64,000 nucleotides of DNA, taken from Microtetraspora fusca (GTDB lineage Bacteria; Actinomycetota; Actinomycetes; Streptosporangiales; Streptosporangiaceae). The notes under the pieces are model-generated. The model had not been told where the DNA came from and searched no databases. It saw only the letters and a list, made by a program, of their open reading frames with translations. Below, piece by piece: positions 43,601 through 51,215 of this stretch. The DNA lies in contig NZ_BBYK01000038.1 in NCBI RefSeq assembly GCF_001570365.1, positions 542,787-606,786 of the forward strand, in the 5' to 3' direction. The translations under genes were made by a program, and so were the position numbers. Each line of letters opens with the position of its first letter. The stretch's first letter is position 1.

Positions 43601-44139
43601 ACGTTGAGCTGGGTGCGCAGGTGGGCGACCTCGGCGTCGAGCAGGTCGGTGGGCTCGGCGACGACCACCCAGCCGAACGGCCGGGACATCAGGGTCACCA
43701 GCGTGGACTCGAACAGCGTCGGCTGCTTGGGCTCGTCCGGCTCGGGCTCCCTGCGGCCGCTGAGCGGGGGCGCCTGGCGGCCGGGGCAGGGCGTCCAGAC
43801 CAGGTCGGCGAGGTCGGCGAGCCACTCGTCCCCGATCTCGACGCCCCGGGCGCCGCCGGGGAACAGCAGCGGCTGCGGCCCGGTGGGCGTGACGTCGATC
43901 GAGGTGACCGCCCGTTTCGGCGGGCGCGGCGGCGTGAGCGGGCCGGCGTTGGTGATGAGTTCGAGCGGCGCGCCCGCCCCCCGCGACAGCCAGCCGATCA
44001 CGAACGGCCGGTTGCGCTGCGCGGCGGACAGCACGGCCGGGAGAACGGTGACGAAGTCCCACTCCGCCGACGAGCTCCGTGAGGGCGCGGCGATGGCCTG
44101 GATCCGGTACCAGGGCCCGCTCAGGGGGAACGGATGCAT
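40624..44139 (-). CDS. Large HerA/FtsK-like ATPase (DUF87-type)
   Basis: A 1171-residue soluble ATPase. Residues 1-340 form an N-terminal region with no recognised domain. The motor domain follows: Walker A VTGATGSGKSQTVRHLLEEL (370-377 core), HerA-type Walker B HVIVIEEAHRLLRDRG (608-619), then GEGIIVAEQIPTKLVSDVVK with the conserved Gln of this class. A Cys cluster, C739-x6-C-x3-C-x5-C, probably binds zinc or an Fe-S cluster. Residues 850-990 are low complexity, with a duplicated AGPGLTPEPSAG, and a conserved C-terminal module ends the protein. HerA/VirB4-type ATPases drive DNA or protein translocation. ATG at 44139 with GAGGGG; 77 bases after the next gene. Confidence 0.88.
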   Translation of the reverse strand: MHPFPLSGPWYRIQAIAAPSRSSSAEWDFVTVLPAVLSAAQRNRPFVIGWLSRGAGAPLELITNAGPLTPPRPPKRAVTSIDVTPTGPQPLLFPGGARGVEIGDEWLADLADLVWTPCPGRQAPPLSGRREPEPDEPKQPTLFESTLVTLMSRPFGWVVVAEPTDLLDAEVAHLRTQLNVLRQYGDASERSRFDAERAERRMQELDAFREAGLWNVRVLAGAAGPDELRQIAPVLVGSVEMSHHPYRLRSAMSGPLLSEPVRSGSPHGSSPESGYGFAEALHVTLQDPADGAAAPFAATAGALAALAGLPRREVPGVRVLDAGFFDVTSEADSTSGETIDLGAIVDGQDRAVGTFRVPLATLNRHAFVTGATGSGKSQTVRHLLEELTKAGIPWLAIEPAKSEYAAMAGRVEHLAPLTVINPSAPDNVPFSVNPLAPEPGYPVQAHIDMVRALFMAAFDAEEPFPQIMSLALQRVYEANGWDVVTGGGIPGAAVQPAVPTLEQLQQHALEVIQEIGYGNEVQADVEGFISLRLRSLRVGSAGRFFEGGHPADIGGLLQRNVVLAIEDVANDEDKAFLMGTLIIRIVEHLRMRARQELSHEEGGGGLRHVIVIEEAHRLLRDRGAQRASTHAVELLAGMLAEIRAYGEGIIVAEQIPTKLVSDVVKNTALKVVHRLPAEDDRQLVGAAMNLSEDQSRQVVSLQPGYAAVFADGMDRPLRVQVPLGEGRERAMLSPIPPICGRRSAACGRECRTGKACTLFELREADLLAVAPEWAWLRIWTDTVVLAFVTNRPLPGVPRILADIWAELPPKRRECLLATLVERCVARRAWSLRTWFDPALLTEKAAEVAAALLDSAAAASQSAAVSQSVAAPHAAAGSVPACPAARAVPAGAEHVASAVSVPAAVTMAGENAGPGLTPEPSAGAGPGLTPEPSAGADDEPGDEEEAAERAVGGAEEPTRRPQPVVPARPSGRTGPTQAGERPGAAWVIPQVRWLHEVERLFPFGHPAPNLRSPAPVMEYALFGTDPSGRPYPHQGVNGACGGPADQDEGDETGTDRADHDGTGDAAPGRTPRSAAVRTELLGHRAKALRHHPLSMEVDRNRALAWRVILGDDEHEGIQRDITTVAIAVEPRERLRYVAQTMGAGWLETVLSWPRRFVLPFDGDAPAELSFPD

Positions 44140-44216
44140 GAGACCCCTCGGTTGACGGTTATCAGGGGAAAGACTCTTTCGCCGGTCACGTTCGCACCGC
44201 CATATTGACGATGCCC

Positions 44217-46175
44217 TTACCGTGACTTGCGCCAGTCGAGACGGGGCGGCGGCGGCCCGAGGTTCGGGGGCGGGCCGTCCTCGGGCTCGGCCCGCGGCTC
44301 CCCGGCCGGCGGATGGTCGTCCTCCTCGGGCGCGACGAGCGCCGCCCGCCGCACCTCCTCGAAGTCGCCCAGCGTCGTCTTGGGGAACGCGAGGATCGCG
44401 GGGTTGGCGTCGGCGAGGCGGACCTGCCGCCCCTCCGCGGTGGCGTGCGTGACGATGACCGAGGTCGTCGGGAGCTGCTGGAGCTGGTGCGGCTCGACCA
44501 GGAACTCACGGGAGCGCTGCAGGACGCCCTCCGCCATGCCCGTGGTCGCGCTCGACGCGCTGCGCCCCCACTGGGTGGACGCCGTGATGTCCTCCTTGAG
44601 GTCCCCCTCGCCCTTCGTCTCCGGGTCGGTACGGCCCTCGCCCACCGTCGAGGTGTAGTGGCCGCCGACGCCGCTGACCGCCGAGCTGAACGTCTCGGTG
44701 AGCTGGGCCAGCTCCAGCCGGTGCTCGGTGCCGACGTGCTCGCTGGCCACCCGGGCGTCCTCGGCGTTCCCCAGCCGCATGAACGCGACGGCGGCGTGGC
44801 CGCGCCCGAGGCGCTCCCTGACGGTGGGGGTGAGGCTGCGGTAGGTCAGGACCAGCCCGGTGCGGGAGGTCTCGCAGGCGTCCATCAGCCGGTCGAGCAC
44901 GTCGCCGCGCAGCTTGTCCGCCCCCGCGACGATGATCGTGTGGTACCAGGGCCGCTCGGAGGCGGGCGACTGGCGCAGGATGTGCGTCAGCGCGGTCGCG
45001 ACGTACGTGCCGAGGACCCGGTTGCCGAACACCCCGGCCTGGCGGTCCATGCTGACCACGCGCAGCCGGGCGGGCGGGAGCCGTACAGCCTCGGAGCCGA
45101 GGGACTCCAGCTTGCGCAACTGCGACTCCAGCGCCCAGGCGCGCTCGATGACCACGCGGTCGGCGACGCCCCGGCCGAACAGGGTGCCGATGCGTTCGAG
45201 CTGGCCGGCGGTGAGCAGGCCGTACCGCATGTCGTCGCGCGGGTCGCCCACCTGGGCGAGCGCCCGCAGCGCCGCGGTGACCTGGTTGATCGTGGCGTTC
45301 TCGCCGAGGACCTCCAGCACCCGCTCCAGGATCGCGTTGTCGAAGCCGACGTCCCTGTGGGTCTCCTCGCTGACGCTGACCACGTGGGCGAGGACGTCGG
45401 CGAACGCGTCCGGCGGGAGCGTCGCCCCCAGGTCGAGCCGGGGCAGGTCGACGGGGAGCACCCAGACGAGCGGGTCGTCGCCGCCCCTCTTGGCCAGCTC
45501 GACGAGGTCCTTGGCGATCGCGCCCTCGGACAGGTCGAGCACGGTCAGGTGGCCGCCGCTGTACAGCCGGGTGGCGCCGATCAGGGTGACCAGGGCCGAC
45601 CAGCCGGGGAGCGTGCCCCCGGCCACGTCCACGCGGTCGATCTCGTCCGGCACGGCGACGCCGTACCAGGTGAGCTGCCGGTCGAAGGCGTTCTTCCGCT
45701 CCGCCCACTCGCGGTATTTCGCGGCGTGCTCCTCCTGGGCGGCGGCGAGCTCGCGTTCCCGGCGCTCCCGCTCGCGCCGCGCCCGGGCCGCGCGCTCCTC
45801 CACGCGCTGCCTGACCGCCTGGTCCCCCTGGCGGATCGCGTACGTGCAGATGCCGGCGACGCCTCCGGTCGCGACCAGGCCGATGAAGACGAAGGACCAG
45901 GTCACGGGCCCGGCGACGCCGAGGATGAGGATGCCCGCGGCCAGCGCGGCCATGAACATCCGGAAGATCCGGACGGGGCGGTTGAGCAGGTCCTCCTGGA
46001 GCCGCTGCCGCGCGGCCCACTCCGGGCCCGGGCCGTCGTGCGCCGGCTCGGCGAGGTCCTCGCGCGCCGGACGTTTCGGCGGCGGCCCCGGGTCGGGATG
46101 CAACAGGGCGTACTGCCAGCCCAGGTAGATCCGATCCGCCTGAAGCCGGCCATGCTCGGGGTGCAGGTCGCCCAC
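44217..46175 (-). CDS. Membrane-anchored HerA/T4CP-like protein with degenerate ATP motifs
   Basis: A 652-residue protein. Two membrane helices (about 71-115) are followed by a charged coiled-coil (118-165) and a large domain whose order mirrors the neighbouring ATPase. At the Walker A position is GGTLPGWSALVTLIGAT (no G-K-S/T); at Walker B HTIIVAGADKLRGDVLD (no acidic pair). Then TGLVLTYRSLTPTVRERLGR and EDARVASEHVGTEHRLELAQ align by eye with the neighbour's post-Walker-B region. The end (EFLVEPHQLQQLPTTSVIV, RQVRLADANPAI) resembles type IV coupling proteins. Likely an inactive membrane partner of the ATPase. Same operon. Confidence 0.75.
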   Translation of the reverse strand: MGDLHPEHGRLQADRIYLGWQYALLHPDPGPPPKRPAREDLAEPAHDGPGPEWAARQRLQEDLLNRPVRIFRMFMAALAAGILILGVAGPVTWSFVFIGLVATGGVAGICTYAIRQGDQAVRQRVEERAARARRERERRERELAAAQEEHAAKYREWAERKNAFDRQLTWYGVAVPDEIDRVDVAGGTLPGWSALVTLIGATRLYSGGHLTVLDLSEGAIAKDLVELAKRGGDDPLVWVLPVDLPRLDLGATLPPDAFADVLAHVVSVSEETHRDVGFDNAILERVLEVLGENATINQVTAALRALAQVGDPRDDMRYGLLTAGQLERIGTLFGRGVADRVVIERAWALESQLRKLESLGSEAVRLPPARLRVVSMDRQAGVFGNRVLGTYVATALTHILRQSPASERPWYHTIIVAGADKLRGDVLDRLMDACETSRTGLVLTYRSLTPTVRERLGRGHAAVAFMRLGNAEDARVASEHVGTEHRLELAQLTETFSSAVSGVGGHYTSTVGEGRTDPETKGEGDLKEDITASTQWGRSASSATTGMAEGVLQRSREFLVEPHQLQQLPTTSVIVTHATAEGRQVRLADANPAILAFPKTTLGDFEEVRRAALVAPEEDDHPPAGEPRAEPEDGPPPNLGPPPPRLDWRKSR

Positions 46176-46321
46176 TGACCCTCCATGTCCGCCTGGATCA
46201 CAGCGTAGGAGCTAGAAAGCCGATCAGGGTGGCGTTCTCGCCATTCGGACACATTTGCGACCCCACCGGTGGGATGTTTGCGGCCAATGGTGCAACTGTG
46301 GTCGTACTAGCATCCATTGCC

Positions 46322-46975
46322 ATGACGTCCTCCCCCCGTGGCGCACGCCGCCGACGCCCGGTACTCGTCCCGGTCGCCCTCGCGGTGGTCGCGGTGGGGA
46401 TCGGCGCCACGGCGGCCTTCGGCGGCCTGAAAGAAGCTCCAGAGGAGCCCCCGCCGAAGGTGCAACCGGGCGAGGTCGTCGACCAGGGCGAGTTCCACAC
46501 CCAGTTCATCAAGGCCGTCGACACGGTCGAACGATCCGAGTTCGGCCAGACCAAGCGCTACCTGAACCTCGTCCTCAAGGTCACCAACATGGGCGACAGG
46601 ACCACAGACGTCGGCGTGGCGCACGCCCCCGGCAAGCCGTGGTCCCTTGACGCCGGCTTCGCCAACTCCCTCATCTCCATGACCCCGGAGATCAAGCAGG
46701 AGTACGGCCCGCGGGTCAACGTCCTCAGCTACGGCGTGAAGAGCCATCAGCTCCACCCCGGGATCACCACGACGGTGGTCGTGCAGTACGAGCTCGATCC
46801 CTCGGCCAAGGCGCCCGAGTCGGTCACGCTCGCCGTAGGGCGTTTCGTCTACGAAGAGCTCGGTATGCGGGACCAGACCCCGATCTGGAAACTCGAGTTG
46901 GAGGAGGACGCGGACCCCGCCGTCCCCGTGGTGGCCGCCCGGATCACCCTCCCCGTACGTCAGGAGGAGGCGTGA
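46322..46975 (+). CDS. Single-pass membrane protein with exported beta domain
   Basis: A 217-residue protein. Basic N-terminus, one membrane segment (VLVPVALAVVAVGIGATAAF), then a 170-residue exported domain with an immunoglobulin-like strand pattern (KRYLNLVLKVTNMGDRTTDV, TTTVVVQYELDPSA) similar to DUF4352-type domains. I choose the ATG at 46322; an upstream in-frame ATG at 46229 would add an improbable cysteine-containing N-terminus. It is divergent from the membrane ATPase-like gene (147-base gap) and the first of three similar genes. Function unknown. Confidence 0.75.
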   Translation: MTSSPRGARRRRPVLVPVALAVVAVGIGATAAFGGLKEAPEEPPPKVQPGEVVDQGEFHTQFIKAVDTVERSEFGQTKRYLNLVLKVTNMGDRTTDVGVAHAPGKPWSLDAGFANSLISMTPEIKQEYGPRVNVLSYGVKSHQLHPGITTTVVVQYELDPSAKAPESVTLAVGRFVYEELGMRDQTPIWKLELEEDADPAVPVVAARITLPVRQEEA

Positions 46976-47652
46976 TGGCCGTCGTGTCGTCCGAAGCCGA
47001 GGGCCGCGAGGCGACCGTGGGCGGCCGGGAGCGGGCGCGCCGCGGCGGCGTGGCCCGGCGGGTCGTCGGGGTTGTGGCCGGCATCGCCTTCGCGGCCGCC
47101 GCCGTCTACGCCCAGACCTTCACCCTGTCGTTCGACCAGCGCGGATCGGCCCTCACGGTCAAGGGGGCCGTCGGCGAGTTGGTGGAGACGAACAGGTTCA
47201 GCGCGAAGGTCACCTCGTTGGTCGCCGCGCACGCCGTGGAGAGCAAGGACACCACCGACAAGGTCACCGAGGTCGAGACGAGCAACCTCTTCCTCGTGGT
47301 CGACGTCACGGCCACCACGCCCAAGCGACCGCTGCAGCTCAGCCGGCTGCAGCCGCCCGTCCTCCTGACCGCGGACGACCGGCGCTACACGCCCACCGAC
47401 AAGGTCGACGAGAGCCTCACCCTGTTCAACAAGGTGATCCAGCCGGGTCTCTGGTCGAAGGGCGTGCTGGTCTTCGAGATCCCGGAGGACGCGCTGCCCG
47501 GCCTGCGGTTCGTCCTGATCCCGCCCCAGGGAGGCATCGTCGTCGACACCTTCGTTCCCGAAGCGGAGATCGACCTCGGTCTGTCGGACGCCGCCGCCGC
47601 CCGCCTGGTGTCCCAGGCGGAGCGGGTGCACTCCCTGGTGGGCAAGAGCTGA
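46975..47652 (+). CDS. Single-pass membrane protein, second of the set
   Basis: A 225-residue protein with a membrane segment at about 28-45 (RVVGVVAGIAFAAAAVYAQ) and an exported beta-rich domain (SNLFLVVDVTATTPKRPLQL, VFEIPEDALPGLRFVLI). ATG at 46975 overlaps the upstream TGA and has AGGAGGAGG, so translation is coupled. The strand pattern resembles the preceding protein although identity is low. Function unknown. Confidence 0.78.
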   Translation: MAVVSSEAEGREATVGGRERARRGGVARRVVGVVAGIAFAAAAVYAQTFTLSFDQRGSALTVKGAVGELVETNRFSAKVTSLVAAHAVESKDTTDKVTEVETSNLFLVVDVTATTPKRPLQLSRLQPPVLLTADDRRYTPTDKVDESLTLFNKVIQPGLWSKGVLVFEIPEDALPGLRFVLIPPQGGIVVDTFVPEAEIDLGLSDAAAARLVSQAERVHSLVGKS

Positions 47653-47753
47653 TGCGCGCGCCAGACGACCCGACCAACGGGCGGGGCCCGGCCCACGAGG
47701 CGCAGGCCCTCCCTTCCCGGCACGCCTACCGGCTGCCTCGTCAGGCGAGGTGA
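47652..47753 (+). CDS. Possible 33-residue coupled ORF
   Basis: The ATG at 47652 overlaps the preceding stop (TGATG) and its TGA at 47751-47753 lies four bases before the next ATG, so the ORF fills the gap exactly. The product begins MRAPDDPTNGRGPAHEAQAL, with no hydrophobic segment. It may be a real micro-protein, or only a translational bridge. Confidence 0.35.
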   Translation: MRAPDDPTNGRGPAHEAQALPSRHAYRLPRQAR

Positions 47754-47757
47754 AGAG

Positions 47758-48690
47758 ATGAGTGAGTCCCCGATGGAGGGGCGGCGCCGCCGCCAGCGCG
47801 AGCGGAACAAGGCGCGAGACTGGTTCTCGCCCCCGCCCCGGCAGCGCTCCCGCCCCGCCCCGCCGCCGCAGATCCCGATCCCCGGGACGCTCCGTAGGAA
47901 CCTCCCCGACCTGCGCGTGTGGCCGCCGCTGCCGGAGAACGAGGACAGGTCCACCCAGCCCTTCCCGGTCGTCACGGGCGACGGGGAAGCCAGACCCCGC
48001 GCGGCCGCTCCGGCTCGTGAGCCGGAGGCGGCCGGACCCGAGACGCAGGGCCGCCGCCCCGCCGATCAGGCGGCCGCGCCGCCCTCGCCCGAACCCGGCG
48101 CGTCCCGACGGCGTGCCCCCATGCCACGCGGCAAGCGGCTCGCCCTCCAGGGCACCGGCGCGCTGATGTCCGTCGTGGTGGCCATCGCCGCGCCCGGCTG
48201 GTTCGCGTACAGCGTCTACAAGTACGGCCGTCCGTCCGACCACATCCAGATGGTCCAGCCGGGAGCGTCCGCCACCTGGCAGCACGTCTCGTGGCGGGTG
48301 ACGGTGCAGCGGATCTCCGACCCCACGGGCAAGGCCGACGCCCCGGACCGCCAGTGGATGAAGATCGTCGCGACCAGGACGGCCCTGGACGACGAGGGAG
48401 CCATCCGGCACGGCGCCCCCAAGGTGGAGTTCACCGACCGGGCCGGACGCACCTGGCAGGCCCGGCTCCTGAACGACGCCACCCCTCCGGACACCGTGGA
48501 CAACAAGGTCGGCACGCCGTACCGGCTTGAGTTCCTCGGGGTGGTGCCTCCGGCGGTCGCGGACGAGGTGATGATCGACCTGCGTCCGAGCACCTACCGC
48601 AGCGTCCCCGGGCAGTCCGTCGAGGACTTCATGAAGGAGGCCGGGACGTCGACCGAGAAGGAGGACCGGGTGCTCCGCTTCCTCCGCTGA
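47758..48690 (+). CDS. Membrane protein with disordered cytoplasmic N-terminus, third of the set
   Basis: A 310-residue protein. The first 120 residues are Arg/Pro-rich and apparently disordered and cytoplasmic. One membrane segment follows (GTGALMSVVVAIAAPGWFAY, about 132-152), then an exported domain (SWRVTVQRISDPTGKADAPD, VEFTDRAGRTWQARLLND) with the same Ig-like character as the two preceding proteins. ATG at 47758. It ends 18 bases from the convergent polytopic membrane gene. Function unknown. Confidence 0.75.
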   Translation: MSESPMEGRRRRQRERNKARDWFSPPPRQRSRPAPPPQIPIPGTLRRNLPDLRVWPPLPENEDRSTQPFPVVTGDGEARPRAAAPAREPEAAGPETQGRRPADQAAAPPSPEPGASRRRAPMPRGKRLALQGTGALMSVVVAIAAPGWFAYSVYKYGRPSDHIQMVQPGASATWQHVSWRVTVQRISDPTGKADAPDRQWMKIVATRTALDDEGAIRHGAPKVEFTDRAGRTWQARLLNDATPPDTVDNKVGTPYRLEFLGVVPPAVADEVMIDLRPSTYRSVPGQSVEDFMKEAGTSTEKEDRVLRFLR

Positions 48691-48708
48691 CCGGCGTCTT
48701 GAGCCGCG

Positions 48709-50007
48709 TCAGCCGCCGAGCCGTTTCCGGGTCGCCGCCAGGTCGAAGGTGGCGGCGATCAGGCACATCGTCAGCGTCGTGGTCACCAGTTCGGCGACGA
48801 AGTCCACGGGGACGTCCGTGACGAACCAGAAATACTGCTGGTCGCTCGCCAGCAGGTAACGGCCCGCCCGGCCGAGATAGTCCGACCCGACCTGGAGACC
48901 GACGTAGCAGAGGGCGAACAGTCCGAAGAGCGGGGCACCCCCACGCGCCGTCAGCCGGAACGCGTTGATGAGCGGGATCCACCGCTCCGACCAGCCGGCC
49001 GTCAGCCGCGAGGCCACTCGGCGGGTCATCGTGTGCGTCCGCCGCCTCCCGTGCTCCGCGACCGCCTCCAGCCGCGTCCCCTTGATCGTGGTCTCGGTGT
49101 CCTCCACGTACGCGCCGTAGGCCAGGACGCCGACGGTGAGCCAGGCCAGCGGGAGGATCAGGGCCTCCACGACGTGCGGCCACACCTCGCCCACGAACTC
49201 GGAGACCGCCGCGAACCCCGGGACGTTCGCCTGCGCGTCGGTCGCCCATTCCTTCAGGGCGACGAGGGCGGTGCGGCTTCCCATCCATCCCGTGCGCGTC
49301 TCCACGGCGGCGGCGACCACGTTGATGCCGTAGAACGCGAACGTGAGCTCACCGAAGGCCGCCACGATCCCGGAGAAGCGCCCCTCGCTCGCCTCGAACC
49401 TGCGGCCCGCCACCGTCTTCAGGGCGTACGCGATGACCATCCCGACCAGCGAGGGGACGAGGCCGAGGTTGGTCAGCCCCTGCATCACGTGGCTTTCCTT
49501 ACCGGCGAACGGGTCGATCCAGATGATGTCCGGCGTGCGGAAATAGTCGATGTTCATGAAGTCCCGCACGTCCTGCAGGACGAAGCCCCACGTCATGTAG
49601 ATGCCGGAGAACAGGAGCGCGGTCCGGTTGAACGCGCCGAAGATGCTCTCGCGGCCCTCTCCCGCCGCCCGGCGCGCCCGGGTCTCCATGAGCGCGCCGC
49701 GGATCACGTACAGCATGCCCACCGTGGTGGCCAGGGACGTCATCACGACGAGCGTGAACAGGAACACGGTCACGACGAGGCGTGCCTGGTACCAGGAGCC
49801 GTGCGAGACGGTCGCGGCGAGCAGGAGGAGCCCCCAGCGCACCACTCGCCCGAGCGAGAACCACATGATCAACGGCAGCGCGCACGACCCGGCGATCCGC
49901 AGCACGTGCCACGGCAGCGAGTACGGCGACAGCTTCCACGACCGCGTGCGCGGTTCGGCGGCCTGGCGGGGGGCGGCAAGCGCGGACGTTTCGGACATCT
50001 GCCGCAT
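48709..50007 (-). CDS. Polytopic membrane protein of unknown function
   Basis: A 432-residue protein with about eight hydrophobic helices: one or two at 33-65, then near 75-105, 130-150, 180-200, 212-238, 285-308, 365-385 and 400-425. Cytoplasmic loops carry basic clusters (RTHTMTRRVASRLTAGW). No transporter or enzyme motif is recognised; Trp and Tyr at helix borders are frequent. Convergent with the three single-pass genes, which suggests one locus. Start ATG at 50007 or 49998; neither has a strong ribosome site. Confidence 0.7.
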   Translation of the reverse strand: MRQMSETSALAAPRQAAEPRTRSWKLSPYSLPWHVLRIAGSCALPLIMWFSLGRVVRWGLLLLAATVSHGSWYQARLVVTVFLFTLVVMTSLATTVGMLYVIRGALMETRARRAAGEGRESIFGAFNRTALLFSGIYMTWGFVLQDVRDFMNIDYFRTPDIIWIDPFAGKESHVMQGLTNLGLVPSLVGMVIAYALKTVAGRRFEASEGRFSGIVAAFGELTFAFYGINVVAAAVETRTGWMGSRTALVALKEWATDAQANVPGFAAVSEFVGEVWPHVVEALILPLAWLTVGVLAYGAYVEDTETTIKGTRLEAVAEHGRRRTHTMTRRVASRLTAGWSERWIPLINAFRLTARGGAPLFGLFALCYVGLQVGSDYLGRAGRYLLASDQQYFWFVTDVPVDFVAELVTTTLTMCLIAATFDLAATRKRLGG

Positions 50008-50119
50008 GCTATCGGGTTCGGTCCTGCCCCATAGGCAACATGAACCCCGGAAAGGCTGTCCGGCCTTAGGCGTGATCGCGCTCGGCGCTCGTCGTCATCG
50101 GATGCGGATCACGGACGTG

Positions 50120-50383
50120 TCAGGCCACGTGCAGCCACGAGCGCAACGCCTGCCGGATGACCTCGCCGGCAGTGGTGTGATCCGCCTGGGCGCGATGGAT
50201 GAGCGCGGCCTTCAGTTCAGGGTCGAGGCGGACAAGCACGACCTCCGCGGGCGCCGTCCCGAGTGGGCGTCGCCCCCTTCTGCGGCGAAGTTCCGAGACG
50301 TCATATCCCTCCTCCACCTCGGCCGCGAGCCGCTCGATGCGCTCCTCACTGACGGGAACGCCTTGCCACCCGAGTTGTGCCAC
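50120..50383 (-). CDS. Ribbon-helix-helix (CopG-type) antitoxin-like protein
   Basis: An 87-residue protein from a GTG with GGGGAG upstream. The N-terminal half (VSEERIERLAAEVEEGYDVS) is followed by GRRPLGTAPAEVVLVRLDPE and LKAALIHRAQADHTTAGEVI, the strand-helix-helix DNA-binding pattern of CopG/VapB-like antitoxins. It follows the PIN-domain gene by 59 bases on the same strand, so it may belong to the same toxin-antitoxin unit although another antitoxin precedes the toxin. Confidence 0.82.
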   Translation of the reverse strand: MAQLGWQGVPVSEERIERLAAEVEEGYDVSELRRRRGRRPLGTAPAEVVLVRLDPELKAALIHRAQADHTTAGEVIRQALRSWLHVA

Positions 50384-50442
50384 CGACTCCCCTCTGGGCC
50401 CGATACGGGTTCCGGAAGGCCGCAAGATCCAGGCGCCCGGTC

Positions 50443-50874
50443 TCAGGGCGTGACGAGATCCAAAGTCGGGAAGTAGGTGCGGTAGCGCGCCCCGTCCCTT
50501 GTCACCAACGTGTAGTTCCGCACGGCCGCGTGCGCGCCGATGAAAAAGTCCGGCAGGGGAGATCTCCGCTCACCGCCGCGCTTTCGATAGGCGAGGTGCG
50601 CCCTGCCGGCCAGAAACGCGGCCTCGTACGGAATGTCTTCGCGCTCGAAGTCGTCGGACGGCAGCGCCGCATCGACGGCCTCGATGCCCGGGAACCCAAC
50701 CGAAACCTCCGCGTAGATCACCGGATTGATGACGACACGTCCCTTGTCCCTCGCCCAGGCGACGGCCTGGTCCGACCAGTCGGCCCACTTCGGGTCATCG
50801 GTGGCGATATCAAGGAGCACGCAGGAGTCGACCATGGTGACCCGATCACCGACGACACGCAGGCTAGTCGCCAC
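50443..50874 (-). CDS. PIN-domain ribonuclease toxin (VapC-like)
   Basis: A 143-residue PIN domain. Acidic residues expected to hold Mg2+ are seen in MVDSCVLLDI, VIYAEVSVGF and LPDFFIGAHA, and LVTRDGARYRTYFPTLDLVT is the family ending. VapC toxins cut tRNA or rRNA at specific sites. A GTG at 50874 overlaps the upstream antitoxin stop by 11 bases (GTGGCGACTAG), ideal for coupled translation; an ATG at 50835 is possible. Confidence 0.92.
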   Translation of the reverse strand: MATSLRVVGDRVTMVDSCVLLDIATDDPKWADWSDQAVAWARDKGRVVINPVIYAEVSVGFPGIEAVDAALPSDDFEREDIPYEAAFLAGRAHLAYRKRGGERRSPLPDFFIGAHAAVRNYTLVTRDGARYRTYFPTLDLVTP

Positions 50875-51091
50875 GCAGCAGCCCCATGATCTCGTCAGTG
50901 CTCATGGTCGTCGTCGCGGTTCCCCGAAGCCGCCGCGTCGCACGCTGTCCCCGAGTGGCGCTCGCCTCACGACGGACGATCTGCAGTGTGTTGCCGACTT
51001 CTATCACGTCGACCTCGTCGCCTTCGTGTAGGCCGTACTTCTCCCGGATCTCGGCGGGGATGGTGACCTGTCCCTTGCTGTTCAGCCGCAT
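50864..51091 (-). CDS. AbrB/MazE (SpoVT-type) antitoxin
   Basis: A 75-residue protein, MRLNSKGQVTIPAEIREKYG, then LHEGDEVDVIEVGNTLQIVR: the swapped-hairpin AbrB fold that binds the operon promoter. The C-terminal tail (TTTMSTDEIMGLLRGD) should neutralise the PIN toxin. An in-frame start at 51109 would add six residues. Upstream, around 51105-51130, ACGTATTAC and ACGTAACAC form spaced near-repeats that could be its operator. Confidence 0.9.
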   Translation of the reverse strand: MRLNSKGQVTIPAEIREKYGLHEGDEVDVIEVGNTLQIVRREASATRGQRATRRLRGTATTTMSTDEIMGLLRGD

Positions 51092-51166
51092 GGAGCTCAC
51101 TCCAGACACGTATTACATCTACCACGTAACACTAAGTGAGGTCGGCGGAACGGTACAAGAAGCCGA

Positions 51167-51200
51167 AAGGGCCGGTGCGTCGGCAGACGCACCGGCCCTT
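51167..51200. terminator. Perfect hairpin downstream of the sulfur operon
   Basis: AAGGGCCGGTGCGTC (51167-51181) pairs perfectly with 51186-51200 around GGCA. It lies just after the DUF1416 stop on the minus strand and upstream of the toxin-antitoxin operon. Confidence 0.88.
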
Positions 51201-51215
51201 CTGGGAGAAATCAGG

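Noticed and set aside
40612-44082. Plus-strand open frame of 1156 codons opposite the HerA-like gene
   Set aside because: Composition is Arg/Gly/Leu/Val-rich without domains; it is the antisense shadow of a gene with Walker motifs and a proper ribosome site.
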